Shown here: one piece after another, positions 5,198 through 6,492 of the stretch
How the letters are laid out: the number at the start of each line of letters is the position of its first letter
How positions within the stretch are numbered: position 1 is the stretch's first letter
Source of the DNA: Bryobacterales bacterium
Lineage (GTDB): Bacteria; Acidobacteriota; Terriglobia; Bryobacterales; Bryobacteraceae
Direction of reading: 5' to 3'
Assembly (NCBI GenBank): GCA_025353235.1
Contig: JANXQZ010000008.1
Coordinates: 1-6,492 of the forward strand
Length of the DNA stretch: 6,492 nt
The notes under the pieces: generated by a model
Database searches by the model: none
The model's input: only the letters and a program-made list of their open reading frames with translations
Told to the model about the DNA's origin: nothing
Translations under genes and position numbers: made by a program

Positions 5198-5722
5198 GTG
5201 GATTTGTCTCGCATTGCCTTTGCTTTCCGCAGTTTCTTCGCGATCCTCTTTGGCGGCAACTTGCCTCCTGACATTGCGAAGGCGTTCGGCTTCGTGGAAG
5301 ATAAGCCGCAACCGGTCCCCAAGCCCGTTCCGGTGGTGAAACTTTCCGACGGTGCCTTGCAGATGCTCGGTCTCCTCCAGCGCGATTCGCGGTTCATCGA
5401 CTTCTTCATGGAAGATATCGCGGGTTACTCGGACGATCAAGTTGGTGCTGCGGTGCGCAATCTGCACGAACAGTGCCGCAAGACGCTGGACCGGTACGTC
5501 CATCTCTCACCCGTGATCGACGGCGTCGAAGGCACGTTTACCAAACTCGAGACGAACGATCCGGCGGTGGTGAAACTTCTGGGCAACGTGCCGGCCAGCG
5601 GCAAGGCTCCCGGCGGACTGCTGCGTCACAAAGGATGGCGTGTGGATAAGGTGGATTTGCCCGTGCTTGCTGCCAGCCAGAACGCAGCCATTCTCGCACC
5701 GGCCGAGATCGAAGTCGAGTAG
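5198..5722 (+). CDS. DUF2760-domain protein, 174 aa, partner of an Hsp70-family gene
   Basis: Protein of unknown function recognised as DUF2760 by its overall pattern: an N-terminal amphipathic/hydrophobic stretch (FAFRSFFAILFGGNLP, about residues 8-23), a Pro-rich linker (about 36-46), a helical core with LGLLQRDSRFIDFFMEDI (61-78), and a C-terminal part ending in GGLLRHKGWRVDKVDLP (138-154). The start is GTG at 5198. An in-frame stop at 5186-5188 excludes a longer protein, and the ribosome site is weak. TTG at 5204 is a possible alternative. The Hsp70-like gene begins 3 bases after its stop and in the same frame, so the two are coupled. DUF2760 genes commonly sit beside Hsp70-like genes, which suggests a substrate or co-factor role with that chaperone; this is inference. 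Confidence 0.82.
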   Translation: MDLSRIAFAFRSFFAILFGGNLPPDIAKAFGFVEDKPQPVPKPVPVVKLSDGALQMLGLLQRDSRFIDFFMEDIAGYSDDQVGAAVRNLHEQCRKTLDRYVHLSPVIDGVEGTFTKLETNDPAVVKLLGNVPASGKAPGGLLRHKGWRVDKVDLPVLAASQNAAILAPAEIEVE

Positions 5723-5725
5723 CCC

Positions 5726-6492
5726 TTGTCACAAACGGTAATTGGAATCGATCTCGGCACCACCAACTGCAGCCTCGCTTCCGTGGACCCAACGCTGGAA
5801 CTGTCGCCGGTGACGTTGTTTGAAATCCCGCAACTCGTCAATCCGGGTGAAGTGCGGGATGAGGCGCTTTTGCCGTCGTTCCTTTACATCCCCGGCCCGA
5901 ACGATTTTCCGGAAGGCACGCTGGTGCTTCCGTGGAAGGCGGACGGCCCTGTCGCGGGTCAGCTTGCGCAGAAGCGAGGCGTGGAGAATGCGTCGCGTCT
6001 CATCTCGTCGGCTAAGTCGTGGCTGTCGTATGCAGGTATCGATCGCAGCGCACCGCTGCTGCCTCTGAACGCCCCTGCAGGCGTTGCAAAGCTGTCGCCC
6101 GTCGAAGTGTCGCAAGAGTATCTGGAGCATTTGCGGCACGCTTGGGATGCGAAAAATCCGGACGCGCCGTTTACCCAGCAACAGGTGCTGGTGACCGTGC
6201 CCGCCTCGTTCGATGCAGTCGCTCGCGAGCTGACGCAGAAGGCCGCCGAGCAAGCAGGCTACGAAAATATTCTCCTGCTGGAGGAGCCGCAAGCTGCCTT
6301 CTACGCGTGGCTTGAGCGGCATCCGGATTGGCGCGAACGGGTGCGAGTCGGCGATCTGATTCTGGTAGTGGACATCGGCGGCGGCACCACCGATTTCAGC
6401 CTGATTGCCGTGACCGAGCAGAACGGCGAATTGCAACTGGAGCGGGTCGCAGTGGGGGAACATATCCTTCTTGGCGGCGACAACATCGATCT
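5726..6492 (+). CDS. Hsp70-family ATPase, N-terminal 255 residues (runs off the right edge)
   Basis: N-terminal part of the actin-like nucleotide-binding domain of an Hsp70-like chaperone, which uses ATP to bind and release client proteins. Visible landmarks: phosphate-1 loop IGIDLGTTNCSLA (6-18, Asp9), a region around SSAKSWL (94-100) matching the position of the DnaK catalytic lysine, VTVPASFD (156-163), connect-1 LEEPQAAFYAW (185-195), phosphate-2 VVDIGGGTTDFSL (214-226) and LGGDNID at the window end. The segment between residues 22 and 70 differs from canonical DnaK, so this is a divergent paralogue rather than the housekeeping DnaK. The start is TTG at 5726: the preceding in-frame codons are TAG CCC, and no other start precedes the phosphate-1 loop. 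It is translationally coupled to the DUF2760 gene. Confidence 0.92.
   Translation, partial: MSQTVIGIDLGTTNCSLASVDPTLELSPVTLFEIPQLVNPGEVRDEALLPSFLYIPGPNDFPEGTLVLPWKADGPVAGQLAQKRGVENASRLISSAKSWLSYAGIDRSAPLLPLNAPAGVAKLSPVEVSQEYLEHLRHAWDAKNPDAPFTQQQVLVTVPASFDAVARELTQKAAEQAGYENILLLEEPQAAFYAWLERHPDWRERVRVGDLILVVDIGGGTTDFSLIAVTEQNGELQLERVAVGEHILLGGDNID

Noticed and set aside
5729..6463. Minus-strand open frame of 244 codons opposite the Hsp70 gene
   Set aside because: It is antisense to unmistakable Hsp70 motifs, and the product is rich in Arg, Gln and His with no domain pattern.
1..6492. CRISPR array, tRNA/rRNA gene or insertion sequence
   Set aside because: No regularly spaced repeats, no cloverleaf or rRNA core sequence and no transposase motifs or flanking inverted repeats were seen on either strand.

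Overview
The window looks chromosomal, from a soil-type heterotroph that probably oxidises trace H2. The most likely phylum is Acidobacteriota. The clues are a group 1h (actinobacterial-type, high-affinity) [NiFe] hydrogenase, a small protein resembling DUF6893, a DUF2760-Hsp70 pair and moderately high GC. The phylum call is inference, because no rRNA or other phylogenetic marker is present.

Layout. Positions 1-4919 are all coded on the minus strand. Read in the direction of transcription, they hold a second hydrogenase small-subunit gene (hhyS2, 4919 to 3897), a soluble two-PAS histidine kinase (3900 to 2389, overlapping hhyS2 by 4 bases) and a NarL/FixJ response regulator (2379 to 1684, 9 bases after the kinase). 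A 216-base non-coding region rich in inverted repeats follows. After it come the structural hydrogenase genes hhyS1 (1467 to 406) and hhyL (390 to beyond base 1, N-terminal 130 residues only). The right part is on the plus strand, divergent from hhyS2: a 35-codon single-span membrane protein (5027-5134), a DUF2760 protein (5198-5722) and the start of an Hsp70-family ATPase (5726 to beyond the end).

How it may work. HhyS1 and HhyL are expected to form the H2-oxidising enzyme. The unusual part is the upstream operon. HhyS2 keeps every Fe-S ligand seen in HhyS1 and aligns with it without gaps over the cluster-binding part, yet no large subunit lies beside it. Instead it is translationally coupled to a kinase-regulator pair, and that pair lies directly upstream of the structural genes. 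This resembles in logic, but not in composition, the HoxBC-HoxJ-HoxA H2-sensing system. I propose that HhyS2 is the Fe-S input subunit of an H2- or redox-sensing two-component system controlling hhySL. The two hhyS upstream regions share short sequence elements, which would fit a common regulator. None of this signalling role is proven by the sequence.
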